From NCBI RefSeq assembly GCF_900102075.1, contig NZ_FNAV01000015.1, forward strand, positions 62,001-126,000: a DNA stretch of 64,000 bases. The letters are read 5' to 3'. Made by a program: the position numbers and the translations under genes. Positions 35,106-43,899 of the stretch are shown here, one piece after another. This DNA comes from Salipiger thiooxidans. GTDB taxonomy: Bacteria > Pseudomonadota > Alphaproteobacteria > Rhodobacterales > Rhodobacteraceae. How positions within the stretch are numbered: the stretch's first letter is position 1; each line of letters opens with the position of its first letter. The notes beneath the pieces are model-generated. The model did no database searches, had not been told where the DNA came from, and saw only the letters and a program-made list of their open reading frames with translations.

Positions 35106-35486
35106 CCCGAAGTCTCCTCCCGCGCGACCGTATCTGATCTGCCACGGGATTGTTCCTCCCCCGTTGATTAAAGTTCGACCTGACTTGAGGACGGACAATG
35201 AAGCCATAGGAGACTTACATTCCTGCCAATTTGGCGGCCGCGCAACGGTGCGGGTGGCGTTCGCTGTTCAGGCCACGCGAACGATGTCGGCTGTGCCGAA
35301 CCGCCCTCATGAACCGCGTCAGTGCCGGTGAAATTCCCGAAAGCGTCCGCGTGGGATGGCGTCGGTGGGCAAAGGCGAAGTCACGCCTTTGGCGCCAGTT
35401 TTGCAACATATGTAACCGCCCCAAGCGCAAGAGGTATCTTCAGATCTGATTTTGGCGCGTTGTCGGATGCTGACATAAGACCGGTC
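35106..35486. other. Gene-free stretch after the Lrp gene
   Basis: No gene with a credible start, codon pattern or family similarity was found. Short frames exist on both strands (for example 35231-35449) but look like random high-GC translations. AAGTCTCCT at 35110 and AGGAGACTT at 35208 are exact reverse complements 89 bases apart and might be old element ends. Confidence 0.4.
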
Positions 35487-35519
35487 TCATGATGCGGCCA
35501 TCAACATGCCGCGGGCCCG

Positions 35520-35741
35520 TATGGTGTGCGAAGGTCGGGTCCAGATCAACACCGCGTGCTCACAGGCACTCTGTTGCAGGCTGGTTCTCCCGATGCCGCC
35601 GCGCTGTCGCTGAGACCTGCCGATGTCCCCCACGGCTTTCTCGACCACCCTGATCTTGTCGGCATCGCTCCAGTGCCGACGACGCGGCGCATCCTCGGTG
35701 GACAGGATCTCGATCCGGGGTGTGAACGTAAGGTCGACCAT
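35520..35741 (-). pseudogene. Degenerate IS66-type OrfA (TnpA) fragment
   Basis: The frame MVDLTFTPRIEILSTEDAPRRRHWSDADKIRVVEKAVGD resembles the start of IS66-family OrfA proteins (a glycine/serine-poor lead, then RRRWSxxxKxRIV). After that the reading frame shifts, and similarity fades in the helix-turn-helix. It is one of several transposon remnants between the pyruvate dehydrogenase operon and the MarR gene. Confidence 0.55.
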
Positions 35742-35789
35742 AACGTCGGACTTATCATCGCCTCCAACGCCCCGTCAGACGGCCCCCGC

Positions 35790-36372
35790 CGGAGGGATAC
35801 GCTTAAACGAGCACTTGGGGCGGCACGAAACTGCGACAGGTCCATGTAGCCTCGCAGCTGCCTGTGCTTTCGCTTCACACTGACGTGGTTCTTCTCGCCG
35901 TAGTGGCGCTTGCCGTGCTTCTTCTTCCGGCGATCGTCAGGGTCCGTCCGCCCGGCCCTCGGGTTCCCTGCCGTTCTCGTCTCGCATGTTGAGGTTGTAC
36001 GACGGCCGCGCCGAGGATCTGTCCTGCCCGCGTGCGAAAGCGTATAGCGGTAAATTATTACCGCTATATCATTCGGCACCGGCCCACGAGATCGAGGCCA
36101 AAGAAGCGTATGAACAACAGCCGCTCGCGCAGTTGATACTTGATCTGGTTGCCGGACAGGGTGTAGACCGTGTTCAGCACGAGCGTCTTGAACATCAGCA
36201 ACCGCATCCATCGACGCGCGACTCGCTTTCCGCACCCGGTTTGCGGTGGCCCTGCTCAAGCGCCAGGCGAAACTCCTCTGACCGCACGAGCGCGTCGATC
36301 AGCGGATCTGTCGTGGCATCGAGAGTCGCGCAGCGTTTTCAAAGATCGAAGAACCCCATCTGCGCCATCGCT
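35790..36372 (-). pseudogene. Degenerate IS5-family transposase, split over frames
   Basis: The reverse strand gives pieces of one IS5-type transposase in different frames: MAQMGFFDL at the start, then YTLSGNQIKYQLRERL, RFFGLDLVGR and, further on, KKKHGKRHYGEKNHVSVKRK. A 26-bp palindrome (36042-36067) interrupts the protein after FGLDLVGR, and several frameshifts and stops follow. It is not functional. The start of an IS66 remnant lies directly downstream, so two elements collided here. Confidence 0.65.
36042..36067. repeat. Perfect palindrome TATAGCGGTAA-ATTA-TTACCGCTATA
   Basis: Eleven-base perfect arms flank a 4-base centre inside the IS5 transposase remnant, in sequence much more AT-rich than its surroundings. 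It may be a small inserted repeat or a folded remnant of a mobile element end. Confidence 0.55.
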
Positions 36373-36494
36373 TCATGCGCTGTACCGGTTTACCGCTTTA
36401 TTGATGTCGCAGCGTCAAGAACAAGGTAATTTTTCGAGGTGACCTGTAGTAACACCCAGATCGTTGCGCTATTCTTCCCATCAAGTCACGTTTT

Positions 36495-36540
36495 CTGAAG
36501 TCGCCGAACATGTGTATTGCAGAATTGACCGCGACTTCAG
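36495..36540. promoter_or_regulatory. Long-spaced inverted repeat upstream of the MarR gene
   Basis: CTGAAGTCGC and GCGACTTCAG are perfect 10-base arms separated by 26 bases, ending 52 bases before the MarR start. It could be an operator pair for MarR or a leader stem-loop. The neighbouring transposon debris makes an element end also possible. Confidence 0.4.
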
Positions 36541-36592
36541 GACGCTTGTGATTCAATAACGTCACCTTGGAATCTTATATGGCACCGTTAGC

Positions 36593-37093
36593 ATGAACGA
36601 AGCAACACACAGCGAAATTGATATACACACTTTGCGAAGCCACCCCGGGCACTTGATCCGTCGTAGCTATCAGATATTCCTTTCAATGTTTGAGGCAGTC
36701 GGAAAGGACGTCGACCTTTCTCCGGTGCGCTGGATTCTCATCGCGACAATTCGCTTGCGTCCCGGCCTCTCGATGGCCGAGGTCTCCTTTATGACGGGCG
36801 TGGACAAAGCTTCAACGGGTCGCACTATACGCAATCTTGAAGGCTCTGGCCTGATCCGCGTTGTGCGCAGTGCGCACGACAAACGCGAGCGGCGGGTGTA
36901 TACCACCACCAAAGGCGATAAACTGGTTCATGCGTTCTATCCGCGCATAAAGATTCTGCATGATGATATTATGGCAGCATTCGAACCGGAAGAGGCCAAG
37001 GAATTTGTTCGATTGCTCGGAAAATTCATCGAAGTTAACGATCACAGAAGCCGTGCCGCCCTTTCTGACAACCTGAGCGTTGGCCCTCTGTGA
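36593..37093 (+). CDS. MarR-family transcriptional regulator
   Basis: This 166-residue protein has the winged-helix core of MarR proteins: VRWILIATIRLRPGLSMAEVSFMTGVDKASTGRTIRNLEGSGLIRVVRSAHDKRERRVYTTTKGDKLV, with the wing DKRERR. These dimers usually repress neighbouring genes until an aromatic or acidic ligand binds. No obvious target gene is adjacent: transposon remnants lie upstream, and the CaiB operon beyond the downstream gap is convergent. It may act on its own promoter or at a distance. The GC content is lower than that of the catabolic genes, consistent with transfer. Confidence 0.85.
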   Translation: MNEATHSEIDIHTLRSHPGHLIRRSYQIFLSMFEAVGKDVDLSPVRWILIATIRLRPGLSMAEVSFMTGVDKASTGRTIRNLEGSGLIRVVRSAHDKRERRVYTTTKGDKLVHAFYPRIKILHDDIMAAFEPEEAKEFVRLLGKFIEVNDHRSRAALSDNLSVGPL

Positions 37094-37660
37094 ACGGCAG
37101 TGACAGTCTCGCCCTTGGGAATGGCGGGATGACCTGACTCCGGACGGACTAAAAACCGTCCACTTTCGCCTTTTCGGTCTCATGCCCCATGATTGCCACC
37201 GGCAACCGGGCACTCCCGCCGCTTCGAGATGTCATGATCCCGCGTTACCCCTGAACGCCGCGACAATCGCGTGTGCCGTTCCCATTTGGGAATGTGATCC
37301 GACCTGTGCGCGCATTTCGCTTGCAACGCAGACCGGCGGCGGAGTCCGCGCAAACTGCGAACCGATCCGCCATTTTTTCTGCTGCTATGGGCATTCGCGC
37401 AACGGGCGGATCATCAGGGCCGGGTTCTCGGGCTGACGGGGCTGCGCAGCGGCGATCCGACATGAATTTGCGAGTGCGCCAGCCGAGGCGGTCCGCCCGC
37501 CGCGCCTGGGGCAGCAGGCAACCCCGAAGGCCGACGTACCCGGTTCTTGCATCATTTCGACGGCGGACAACCCTGCGCCGCTCGACCGGGGTGCCATCTC
37601 GGTGTCAGGACCTCCGCCGCACGGTTCCTGTCAGTCGTTCCGGTCGAATTGCAGAGGCGC
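37094..37660. other. Gene-free 567-base region
   Basis: No credible gene was found. Frames on both strands are rich in Arg, Pro and Ser and lack ribosome binding sites. TTCCCATTTGGGAA (37279-37292) is a perfect inverted repeat with 6-base arms and could be an operator. A run of six T at 37373-37379 lacks a clear hairpin before it. Confidence 0.4.
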
Positions 37661-38788
37661 TCAGTCGGCTTCTTCGGCTTGGCCCAGTATTTCGGTTTGA
37701 TGCTCGCCCACCGCCGGGACTTGGCCGGCCGGCTCGCTTATCCCCGCCATCGGCACCGGAAAGGCCATCACCTGCGCCGCACCGGCGGCGCGTACCATTC
37801 CGCGCGCCTTGAGATGCGGGTCTTGGGCCAGATCCTCCAGTCGGTTGACCGGGGCAAAGGGGACGTCCTCGGCCTCGAAAACCCGTGCCCAATGCGCATA
37901 GGGACGCGCGGCGATCAGCGGGGTCAGGGCGGCGCGGATGTCATCCGTGCGATCTGTGCGTGCGGCGAAGTCGTCAAGCGCCGGATCGTCGAACCCCGTC
38001 ATCCCGGTTGCGCGGATGAGGCGGCGGAAGAAATGCGTTTCGATCGCGCCGATGGTGATGTATTTGCCGTCGGCCGTCCCGAAGATGCCATAGGCGGCCC
38101 GGCGCAGAATGTCGGCCTTGGTGATTTCGCGCCCGGCCTGGCGTCCGGCATCCCATACGCCGTAGCGCGGGGCGATCCAACTGGCCAGCGCGTCGGTGAT
38201 CGCCACGTCGAGGTACTGGCCCCGCCCGGTGGCGTCGCGTCCGCGCAGCGCGGCCAGGATGGTGATGATGGCATACATCGCTGCCGACAGATCTCCGATC
38301 GGCACGCCCGTCGTGTATTCTGGCGGTCCGTCGGGCGCGCCCGAGATCGCCACCGCGCCCGCCATCGCCGCGTAGTTCAGATCATGCCCCGGCCAGTCCC
38401 GCGCTGGCCCGGTCTGACCATATCCGCTGACCGAGCAGTAGACGAGGCCGGGATTGAGCGTTGAAAGCGTCTGGTAGTCGATCCCGAGCCGCGCGGTCAC
38501 ACCCGGGCGATAGCCCTCGATCACCACGTCCGCCCGCTTGGCCAGCCGCAGGAAAGCCGCGCGGTCCGCGTCGTCCTTCAGGTTCAGCACGATGCTTTTC
38601 TTGCCGCGGTTCACCGCCGCGAAGAGACCGGGGAACATGACGCGCGCGGCGTCGCCCGCGGGGCGCTCGACCTTGATGACCTCGGCCCCCATCTCGGCCA
38701 GTTGTTGCGTGGCATAGGGACCGGGCAGAAGCTCGGTCAGATCCAGGACACGAAGCCCTGAAAGCGGTGCAGTGCCGGTCATTTTCAT
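37661..38788 (-). CDS. CaiB/BaiF-family (class III) CoA-transferase
   Basis: This 375-residue protein opens PLSGLRVLDLTELLPGPYATQQLAEMGAEVIKVERP, the class III hallmark, and has RADVVIEGYRPG and VSGYGQTGP. The candidate catalytic Asp lies in TTGVPIGDLSAAMYA (about residue 165-170), as in formyl-CoA transferase. It would swap CoA between a dicarboxylate or similar acid and its product. It is the last gene of the TRAP-led operon and overlaps the citryl-CoA-lyase-like gene by 4 bases. ATG at 38786-38788 was chosen for AAAGGAACA just upstream. Confidence 0.82.
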   Translation of the reverse strand: MKMTGTAPLSGLRVLDLTELLPGPYATQQLAEMGAEVIKVERPAGDAARVMFPGLFAAVNRGKKSIVLNLKDDADRAAFLRLAKRADVVIEGYRPGVTARLGIDYQTLSTLNPGLVYCSVSGYGQTGPARDWPGHDLNYAAMAGAVAISGAPDGPPEYTTGVPIGDLSAAMYAIITILAALRGRDATGRGQYLDVAITDALASWIAPRYGVWDAGRQAGREITKADILRRAAYGIFGTADGKYITIGAIETHFFRRLIRATGMTGFDDPALDDFAARTDRTDDIRAALTPLIAARPYAHWARVFEAEDVPFAPVNRLEDLAQDPHLKARGMVRAAGAAQVMAFPVPMAGISEPAGQVPAVGEHQTEILGQAEEAD

Positions 38789-39597
38789 TGTTCCTTTCTG
38801 TCTCCGCGGGCCGGGTCGGCGATGCCAGCGCATTCCGCCGAATCGTCCTGCTCCAGGATCATGTCCCAGATCTTCTGACCCTGCGGGTTGTCGAGTTCTT
38901 CCATAAGATGCGCCAGAAGCCCGGCCGAGCGTCCGATCAGCGCGAAGGCCCGCGCCCAGATGGGGGAAAGCCCCATGTCCGACACGGTGGCCCCGACCGC
39001 GCCGGCGGCGTTGATCGGCAGCAGGCGACCATATTCCTCACGCGCGGCGGACTCGACGGCCGCCATGAACCGCCAGTGCCGCCCGTCGAACCCGTTCTCG
39101 CCCGCGATGCGCCGCAGGACCGGCGTGCGGGGGTCACCCGCCACATGGATCGGATGGCCGATGCCCGGCAGGACGCGCCGCGCCGCGCGAAAGGTGCGCA
39201 CCACCTCGCGCGCGTGGGCGGCATAGGCGGCCTCGTCGTCGTTGTCGGTCAGCCCGCCGATCTCGTCGCGGGTAAAGGCGGCGGCGTTCTGCATTGTGCC
39301 GAGAAAATGGTTTCCCGCCCCCAGCAAGCCGGCGGCCACAGCGCCCTGAAGCGATTCCGGCGCGCCGAGAATGGTCATCCGCGCGGCAATTGCGCTGGGG
39401 GTAAGGCCGTGGTCGGTGGCGGTGACGATGATCGCGTTGGTCATCGCGCGGGTGCGGGCGTCGGGTTCCGTTCCGGTGGCGGTGAAATAGATCATGTCGA
39501 TGAAATCCATCTTGCCGAGGACGTCATCCGCCAGGTCGCGCCCGCGCACGAAGATACGGTCGCGGGTGGTGAAGCCTATCTTCGTCTTGACCGTCAT
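38785..39597 (-). CDS. Citrate-synthase-fold lyase, citryl-CoA-lyase-like
   Basis: This 270-residue protein is much shorter than citrate synthase but has its active-site patterns: GAGNHFLGTM, GIGHPIHVAGDPRTPVLR (matching the GHxVxxxxDPR block) and a C-terminal NAAGAVGATVSDMG ... IGRSAGLLAHLMEEL. Short enzymes like this cleave citryl-CoA or related 3-hydroxy-3-carboxyacyl-CoAs to acetyl-CoA and a keto acid instead of making citrate. Between a MaoC hydratase and a CaiB transferase, cleavage of a hydroxylated CoA intermediate is the likely job. Start at 39595-39597, close to GGAAGGGCAAGGC. The substrate is unknown. Confidence 0.75.
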   Translation of the reverse strand: MTVKTKIGFTTRDRIFVRGRDLADDVLGKMDFIDMIYFTATGTEPDARTRAMTNAIIVTATDHGLTPSAIAARMTILGAPESLQGAVAAGLLGAGNHFLGTMQNAAAFTRDEIGGLTDNDDEAAYAAHAREVVRTFRAARRVLPGIGHPIHVAGDPRTPVLRRIAGENGFDGRHWRFMAAVESAAREEYGRLLPINAAGAVGATVSDMGLSPIWARAFALIGRSAGLLAHLMEELDNPQGQKIWDMILEQDDSAECAGIADPARGDRKEQ

Positions 39598-39942
39598 TGC
39601 CTTGCCCTTCCTTGTGTTTCGGTGGCCGCACGCGGAATCATTGCGCCCAGCCCCATGGTGCCCGCCGGACCGGCGCGCGCCGGAGTGAGGTCCATCGCCG
39701 CGATGGTGGCCAACGCATCGGTGGGACGCCTCGGCATGGCCGCATCGACGGGGCAAATCGACGCTCGGACCCGAAACCTCCTCGGGCCCGGGATTGAACG
39801 GGAAGACGTCTCTGTCGCAGTCGCAATGCGCGGCGCGATTTTGCAGCCCGCACCGCAGGGCCGGTCGCCGAGGCCGGGAATCGCCACGATCCGCCGTGCA
39901 GGAACCCGCGCAGGACTGGGGAAACCGCCCGCTCCCATTCGT
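39598..39942. other. 345-base gap inside the operon
   Basis: A leftward 118-codon frame (39594-39950) overlaps the MaoC stop and the lyase start as real operon genes do. Its translation is Arg/Pro/Ala/Thr-rich with no recognisable fold and no good ribosome binding site. It could be a degenerate gene. No other signal was seen. Confidence 0.35.
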
Positions 39943-40434
39943 TCAGGCACCTTGCGGTGCCCGCCGCACGAGCAGTTTCCAGATCCCTTCCACCACGGTT
40001 TCGCCGCGCTGGTTGATGACCTCGCGCCGGAACGACAGGATGCCGCGTTCGGGTTTCGACGTCTCGCGTTTCTCGGTCACGGTGACGCGCACGCCGATCG
40101 TGTCGCCGATGAAGGTGGGTTTCGGGAATCTGCACTGCATGTCCAGAAGCCCCAGAAGCGAAGGTTCGAGAAAATTGTTCATCAACATCCGCGTGGTCAG
40201 CCCGGACATCACCGACACCACCAGAAGCCCGTGCGCGATGCGCTGGCCGTAGGCCGATCCGGCGGCGTACTCGGCATCGACATGCAGCCGGTTGAAATCG
40301 CCGGAAAGGCAGGCAAATCCCGTCACATCGGCCTCGGTTATGGTACGGGTGGGGCTGTCGAACGCGTCTCCCTCGCTGAGATCCTCCCAGTAGAGCTGCT
40401 GGCCCGTCAGGGCTGAAAGGTCGGGGCGGGTCAT
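39943..40434 (-). CDS. MaoC-type (R)-specific enoyl-CoA hydratase
   Basis: This 163-residue hotdog protein has the hydratase motif core ACLSGDFNRLHVDAEYA (Asp and His catalytic pair) followed by AYGQRIAHGLLVVSVMSGL, the normal MaoC arrangement. It adds water across the double bond of an enoyl-CoA. The start at 40432-40434 overlaps the ligase stop (ATGA). Between an AMP-forming ligase/dehydrogenase pair and a citryl-CoA-lyase-like enzyme, it probably forms the 3-hydroxyacyl-CoA that the lyase cleaves, comparable to the hydratase step of itaconate breakdown. This link is inferred. Confidence 0.82.
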   Translation of the reverse strand: MTRPDLSALTGQQLYWEDLSEGDAFDSPTRTITEADVTGFACLSGDFNRLHVDAEYAAGSAYGQRIAHGLLVVSVMSGLTTRMLMNNFLEPSLLGLLDMQCRFPKPTFIGDTIGVRVTVTEKRETSKPERGILSFRREVINQRGETVVEGIWKLLVRRAPQGA

Positions 40435-41954
40435 CGGCTTTCCTCCTCCTGGGGCAGCGCCAGCACCGCCTCCTTGAGATCGGCCTTGAGAACGCGGCCG
40501 GTCAGGTTGCGCGGCACCGCTGTCATGAACACCACGCGGCGCGGGCGCTTGTAGCGGTCCAGCCGGGCCTCGGCATGGGCGATCACATCGGCCGCTGTCA
40601 GCCCGGCGCCCGGCGCGGGCACGATCACCGCGCAGATCGCCTCGGTCCAGCGCGGATCGGGCAGGCCGATGCAATGCGCCTCGGCAATCGCCGGGTGACC
40701 GGCCAGCGCCTCCTCGATCTCGGGGGCGTAGACGTTGATGCCGCCGCTCTTGATGATGTCGCGCTTGCGGCCAGTGAACCAGAGCAGCCCCTCGGCGTCG
40801 ATCCGGCCCAGATCGCCCACGGTCAGATAATCGCCGCGCCGGGTTTCGGCGGTCAGCGTCTCGTCCTTGTAATACCCGTCATAGCGGCTCTCGCTGCGGG
40901 TGCAGATCTCGCCGACCTCGCCCTGCGGCACCTCGGTGCCATCGTCGTCCAAAAGCTTGAGTTCGACCCCGAAGAACGGCCGTCCGACGCAATTGCCCGT
41001 AAAGTTGCGGCGCAGATCCCGCGCCGTGAGGTTGGCGTAGGGCCCCGCTTCGCTGGAGGCGGCATAGATCATCAGCGCGTCGCCGAACTTGTCCAGCGCC
41101 GCGCGCTTGAGGTCGGGATACATCTCGCCGCCGCCCGATTGCAGCGTGCGCAGCGACGACAGGTCGGCGTTCGCGAACCCCTCGACCTCGACCATCCGTT
41201 GAAGCATGGCCGGCAGCAACATGGTGGCGGTCAGCCGTTCGTCCTGGATCAGGCGCAGCGCGGCGACCCCGTCAAACCGGCGCATCAGGTAAACGCTGGC
41301 GCCCAGGTAAAGCGGCAGCAGCGTGTAGGTGCAGCCAGCCGACAGGCAGATCGGCAGCGCCGAAAGCGCCCGATCGTCGGGGCGGAAGCGTTGCTCGATG
41401 GCGCGTTCCTCCATGCCGAACAGGCTGCGCAGCGCACCCTTGGGCTTGCCGGTGGTCCCCGAGGTGTGCAGCATGATCGTGGTGCCATCCTGTCCTTGCG
41501 GCGGATCGGGCGGGGTGTCTGCCAGAAGGTCCGACAGCCGTGGCAGCCCTTGCGCACCCTCCGCCACATCGCCCAGGGCGATGATGTCGCTCACCACGGT
41601 CCGGAACAGATCGGCATGGTCCAGCGCCGCGTCGCCCAGCAGCAGCGTCTTGCTGTCCGAGCGGGCGACCACATCGGCCATGACCTCGGGCGCGATGCGA
41701 TAGTTGATCGGCGCGGGGATCGCGCCCAACCCGGTCACCGCCACATAGGCGGCAAGGAAATCGGGATGGTTCTCCGAGATCACCGCGACCTTGTCGCCCG
41801 GCCCGGTGCCGCGTCGCGCCAGCACCGTCATCATCCGTTCCACCCGGTCGAGGAGCTCCGTATAGGTCTGGCCGTGCCCCTCGAACACCACCGCCGGTTT
41901 CGTCGGAAACCGCCGTGCATTCAGCCTGAGGGCATGGAGAAAGGTCATCGGCAT
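40431..41954 (-). CDS. AMP-forming acyl-CoA synthetase
   Basis: This 507-residue ligase has the P-loop signature MLHTSGTTGKPKGALRS, the ATP/adenylate motifs IYAASSEAGP and YLTVGDLGRID, and the C-terminal catalytic lysine in NLTGRVLKADLKE. It activates a carboxylic acid as acyl-AMP and then acyl-CoA. It is read from the TRAP-transporter promoter, so the acid imported by dctPQM is its natural candidate. The start codon follows GAGGAGGCGGCC. The acyl chain type cannot be told from sequence. Similarity is broad across medium- and aryl-acid ligases. Confidence 0.85.
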   Translation of the reverse strand: MPMTFLHALRLNARRFPTKPAVVFEGHGQTYTELLDRVERMMTVLARRGTGPGDKVAVISENHPDFLAAYVAVTGLGAIPAPINYRIAPEVMADVVARSDSKTLLLGDAALDHADLFRTVVSDIIALGDVAEGAQGLPRLSDLLADTPPDPPQGQDGTTIMLHTSGTTGKPKGALRSLFGMEERAIEQRFRPDDRALSALPICLSAGCTYTLLPLYLGASVYLMRRFDGVAALRLIQDERLTATMLLPAMLQRMVEVEGFANADLSSLRTLQSGGGEMYPDLKRAALDKFGDALMIYAASSEAGPYANLTARDLRRNFTGNCVGRPFFGVELKLLDDDGTEVPQGEVGEICTRSESRYDGYYKDETLTAETRRGDYLTVGDLGRIDAEGLLWFTGRKRDIIKSGGINVYAPEIEEALAGHPAIAEAHCIGLPDPRWTEAICAVIVPAPGAGLTAADVIAHAEARLDRYKRPRRVVFMTAVPRNLTGRVLKADLKEAVLALPQEEESR

Positions 41955-41964
41955 GGCCGCCTCC

Positions 41965-43137
41965 TCAGGTAAAGGCCGAGATCCCGAGAACCTCGCGCCC
42001 TATGATCAATGTCTGGATTTCCGACGTGCCCTCGGGGATCAGCCCGCCGCGCGTGTCGCGGAACAACCGCTCGACCGGGTAGTCGGTGGAATATCCCAGC
42101 CCGCCGTGCGCCTGCAGCGCCATCGAGGCCACCTCATGCGCCGCCTCGCTGGCATAAAGCTTGGCGATCGAGCATTCCTTGCGCCCGGGCAGCCCCGCAT
42201 CAAGCGCCAGCGCAGCCCGGTCAGTCAGGGCGCGCGCCGCTTCGGTGCGGATGGTCATGTCGACGATCAGCTTCTGCACCAGCTGATAGCGTCCGATCAC
42301 GTTGCCGAACTGCTTGCGCGTCTTGACGTAATCGGTGGACAGGTCCAGCGACCGCTGCGCCGCGCCCACCGCGCCCGCCGCCACGTTGAGCCGACCGTAG
42401 TTCAGCCCGGTGAGGATCGCCTTCAGCCCCTTGCCCGCCGGACCCAGCAGGTTTTCCTTGGGCACCCTTGCGTCGCGAAAGGCCAGCTGCGATGTCGCCG
42501 TGGCCTTGATGAACATCGTGCCCACCCGCGAGGCTTCGAAATCGGTCTCCTCAGGGTCCACGATGAACAGGCTCAGATCGCCATCGCAGCCGGTGGTGAA
42601 GGTGCGCGCAACCAGGATGCCGACCCGGCCGTGAACGCCGTTTGTCGTCCACAGCTTGCCGCCGTTGATCTGCCAGTGGTCGCCCTTGTCCTCGGCACGG
42701 GTCTGCACCGAGGCGACGTCGGAGCCGTGGTCGGGTTCGGTGATCCCTACCCAGACCGGCATTTCGCCGGCCATGACGGGGTTCAGCCATTTTTCCTTTT
42801 GCCGGGCGTCACCCAGATGGTGCAGCAGCGCGGCGACGATGTTGACGGTGTTGAGCAGCACCCGAAGCGACAGCCAGCGATACCCCGCCTCCTCCATCAT
42901 CATCGCCCAGGTGCGGTAGCTGAGACCGTAGCCGCCCGCCTCCTCGGGCAGCAGCCCGCCGAGATAGCCGAACTGGCGCAGCGCGCCGACCATTTCCCAT
43001 GGCAGCTCGCCCGCCGCCTCGCATTCGGCGATGCGCGCCTCGGTCAGCTCGCGCGCCATGAAACCCCGGATGCTGTCCCTCAGCATCCGAGTCTCCTGTT
43101 CCTGATCATCGGCGGGTGGCGCGATGTATTCAGCCAT
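41965..43137 (-). CDS. Acyl-CoA dehydrogenase with glutaryl/short-chain-type catalytic Glu
   Basis: This 390-residue flavoprotein has ITEPDHGSDVASVQTR, the flavin stretch KLWTTNG, and the C-terminal base Glu in LIPEGTSEIQTLIIGREVLG, the position used by short- and medium-chain and glutaryl-CoA enzymes. It therefore differs from the isovaleryl-type enzymes of the first island. ITEPDHGSD replaces the common TEPxAGSD. The start at 43135-43137 overlaps the SDR stop by 8 bases. It would introduce the double bond that the MaoC protein hydrates. Confidence 0.82.
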   Translation of the reverse strand: MAEYIAPPADDQEQETRMLRDSIRGFMARELTEARIAECEAAGELPWEMVGALRQFGYLGGLLPEEAGGYGLSYRTWAMMMEEAGYRWLSLRVLLNTVNIVAALLHHLGDARQKEKWLNPVMAGEMPVWVGITEPDHGSDVASVQTRAEDKGDHWQINGGKLWTTNGVHGRVGILVARTFTTGCDGDLSLFIVDPEETDFEASRVGTMFIKATATSQLAFRDARVPKENLLGPAGKGLKAILTGLNYGRLNVAAGAVGAAQRSLDLSTDYVKTRKQFGNVIGRYQLVQKLIVDMTIRTEAARALTDRAALALDAGLPGRKECSIAKLYASEAAHEVASMALQAHGGLGYSTDYPVERLFRDTRGGLIPEGTSEIQTLIIGREVLGISAFT

Positions 43138-43879
43138 ACCGCCCCCCGGTGATGTGAAGCGTTTCGCCCGAGATGTATTCCGCCGCATCCGAGGCGAGGA
43201 ACACCACGCCGTTGGCGATGTCGCGCTCGGTGCCAAGACGCGGCACGGTGTTCATTGCCAGCGCGCGGGATTTGATCCGGTCGTAGTTCGGAAGCGCCTC
43301 GATCATGTCGGTTGCGATGAAGCCTGGCGCGATGGCGTTGACGGTGACGTTGAAACGCCCCTGCTCCATTCCAAGCGCACGGGTGAAACCGATGATGCCG
43401 GCCTTGGCCGCCGCATAGTTGGTCTGCCCGGGATTGCCGAGATAGGCGCGCGACGAAATGTTGACCACGCGGCCCCAGTGCTGTTCCATGAAATGGGGTA
43501 CCACGGCGCGCGAGCAGTTGTAGGCCCCTTTCAGGATCACCCCCACCACCGCATCCCAATCCTGCTCCGGCATCTTGGTGATGTAATTGTCGCGCGGAAA
43601 GCCGGCGTTGTTCACAAGTATATGGACGGCGCCGAATGCCTCGACCGTGCGGGCGACAAGCGCATCGACCTGTGCCGCGTCGGTGACGTCGCAGACGACG
43701 CCGATCGCCGCGTAACCGTCGGCCTCCAGCTCGGCGCGGGTGGCTTCGGTGGTTTCCGCGTCGATATCGGTGATCACCACCTTTGCCCCTTCCTCGGCCA
43801 GCGCGCGCGCCGTCACTGCACCGATTCCGCGCCCCGATCCGGTGACGATTGCCACCTTGTTCTTCAGTCCCAATTCCAC
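43130..43879 (-). CDS. FabG-like SDR, 3-oxoacyl reductase/3-hydroxyacyl-CoA dehydrogenase
   Basis: This 249-residue classical SDR has TGSGRGIGAVTA at about 13-24, NNAGFPRDNY, and the full catalytic set in VNISSRAYLGNPGQTNYAAAKAG, ending GETLHITGGRYG. It likely interconverts 3-hydroxy and 3-oxo acyl-CoA in this operon. The start codon is GTG at 43877-43879 with AAGGAG 7 bases upstream. It lies 20 bases after dctM and overlaps the dehydrogenase by 8, in a single leftward transcription unit. Confidence 0.82.
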   Translation of the reverse strand: MELGLKNKVAIVTGSGRGIGAVTARALAEEGAKVVITDIDAETTEATRAELEADGYAAIGVVCDVTDAAQVDALVARTVEAFGAVHILVNNAGFPRDNYITKMPEQDWDAVVGVILKGAYNCSRAVVPHFMEQHWGRVVNISSRAYLGNPGQTNYAAAKAGIIGFTRALGMEQGRFNVTVNAIAPGFIATDMIEALPNYDRIKSRALAMNTVPRLGTERDIANGVVFLASDAAEYISGETLHITGGRYG

Positions 43880-43899
43880 TTTCGGCTCCTTTGCGTTGC

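Noticed and set aside
35110-35216. AAGTCTCCT and AGGAGACTT pair as insertion-sequence ends
   Set aside because: Nine-base arms 89 bases apart without a transposase between them are within chance and could not be tied to an element.
39594-39950. 118-codon leftward frame between the MaoC gene and the citryl-CoA-lyase-like gene
   Set aside because: Its overlaps look like operon coupling, but the Arg/Pro-rich translation has no fold and no ribosome binding site. It is kept only as part of the gap description.
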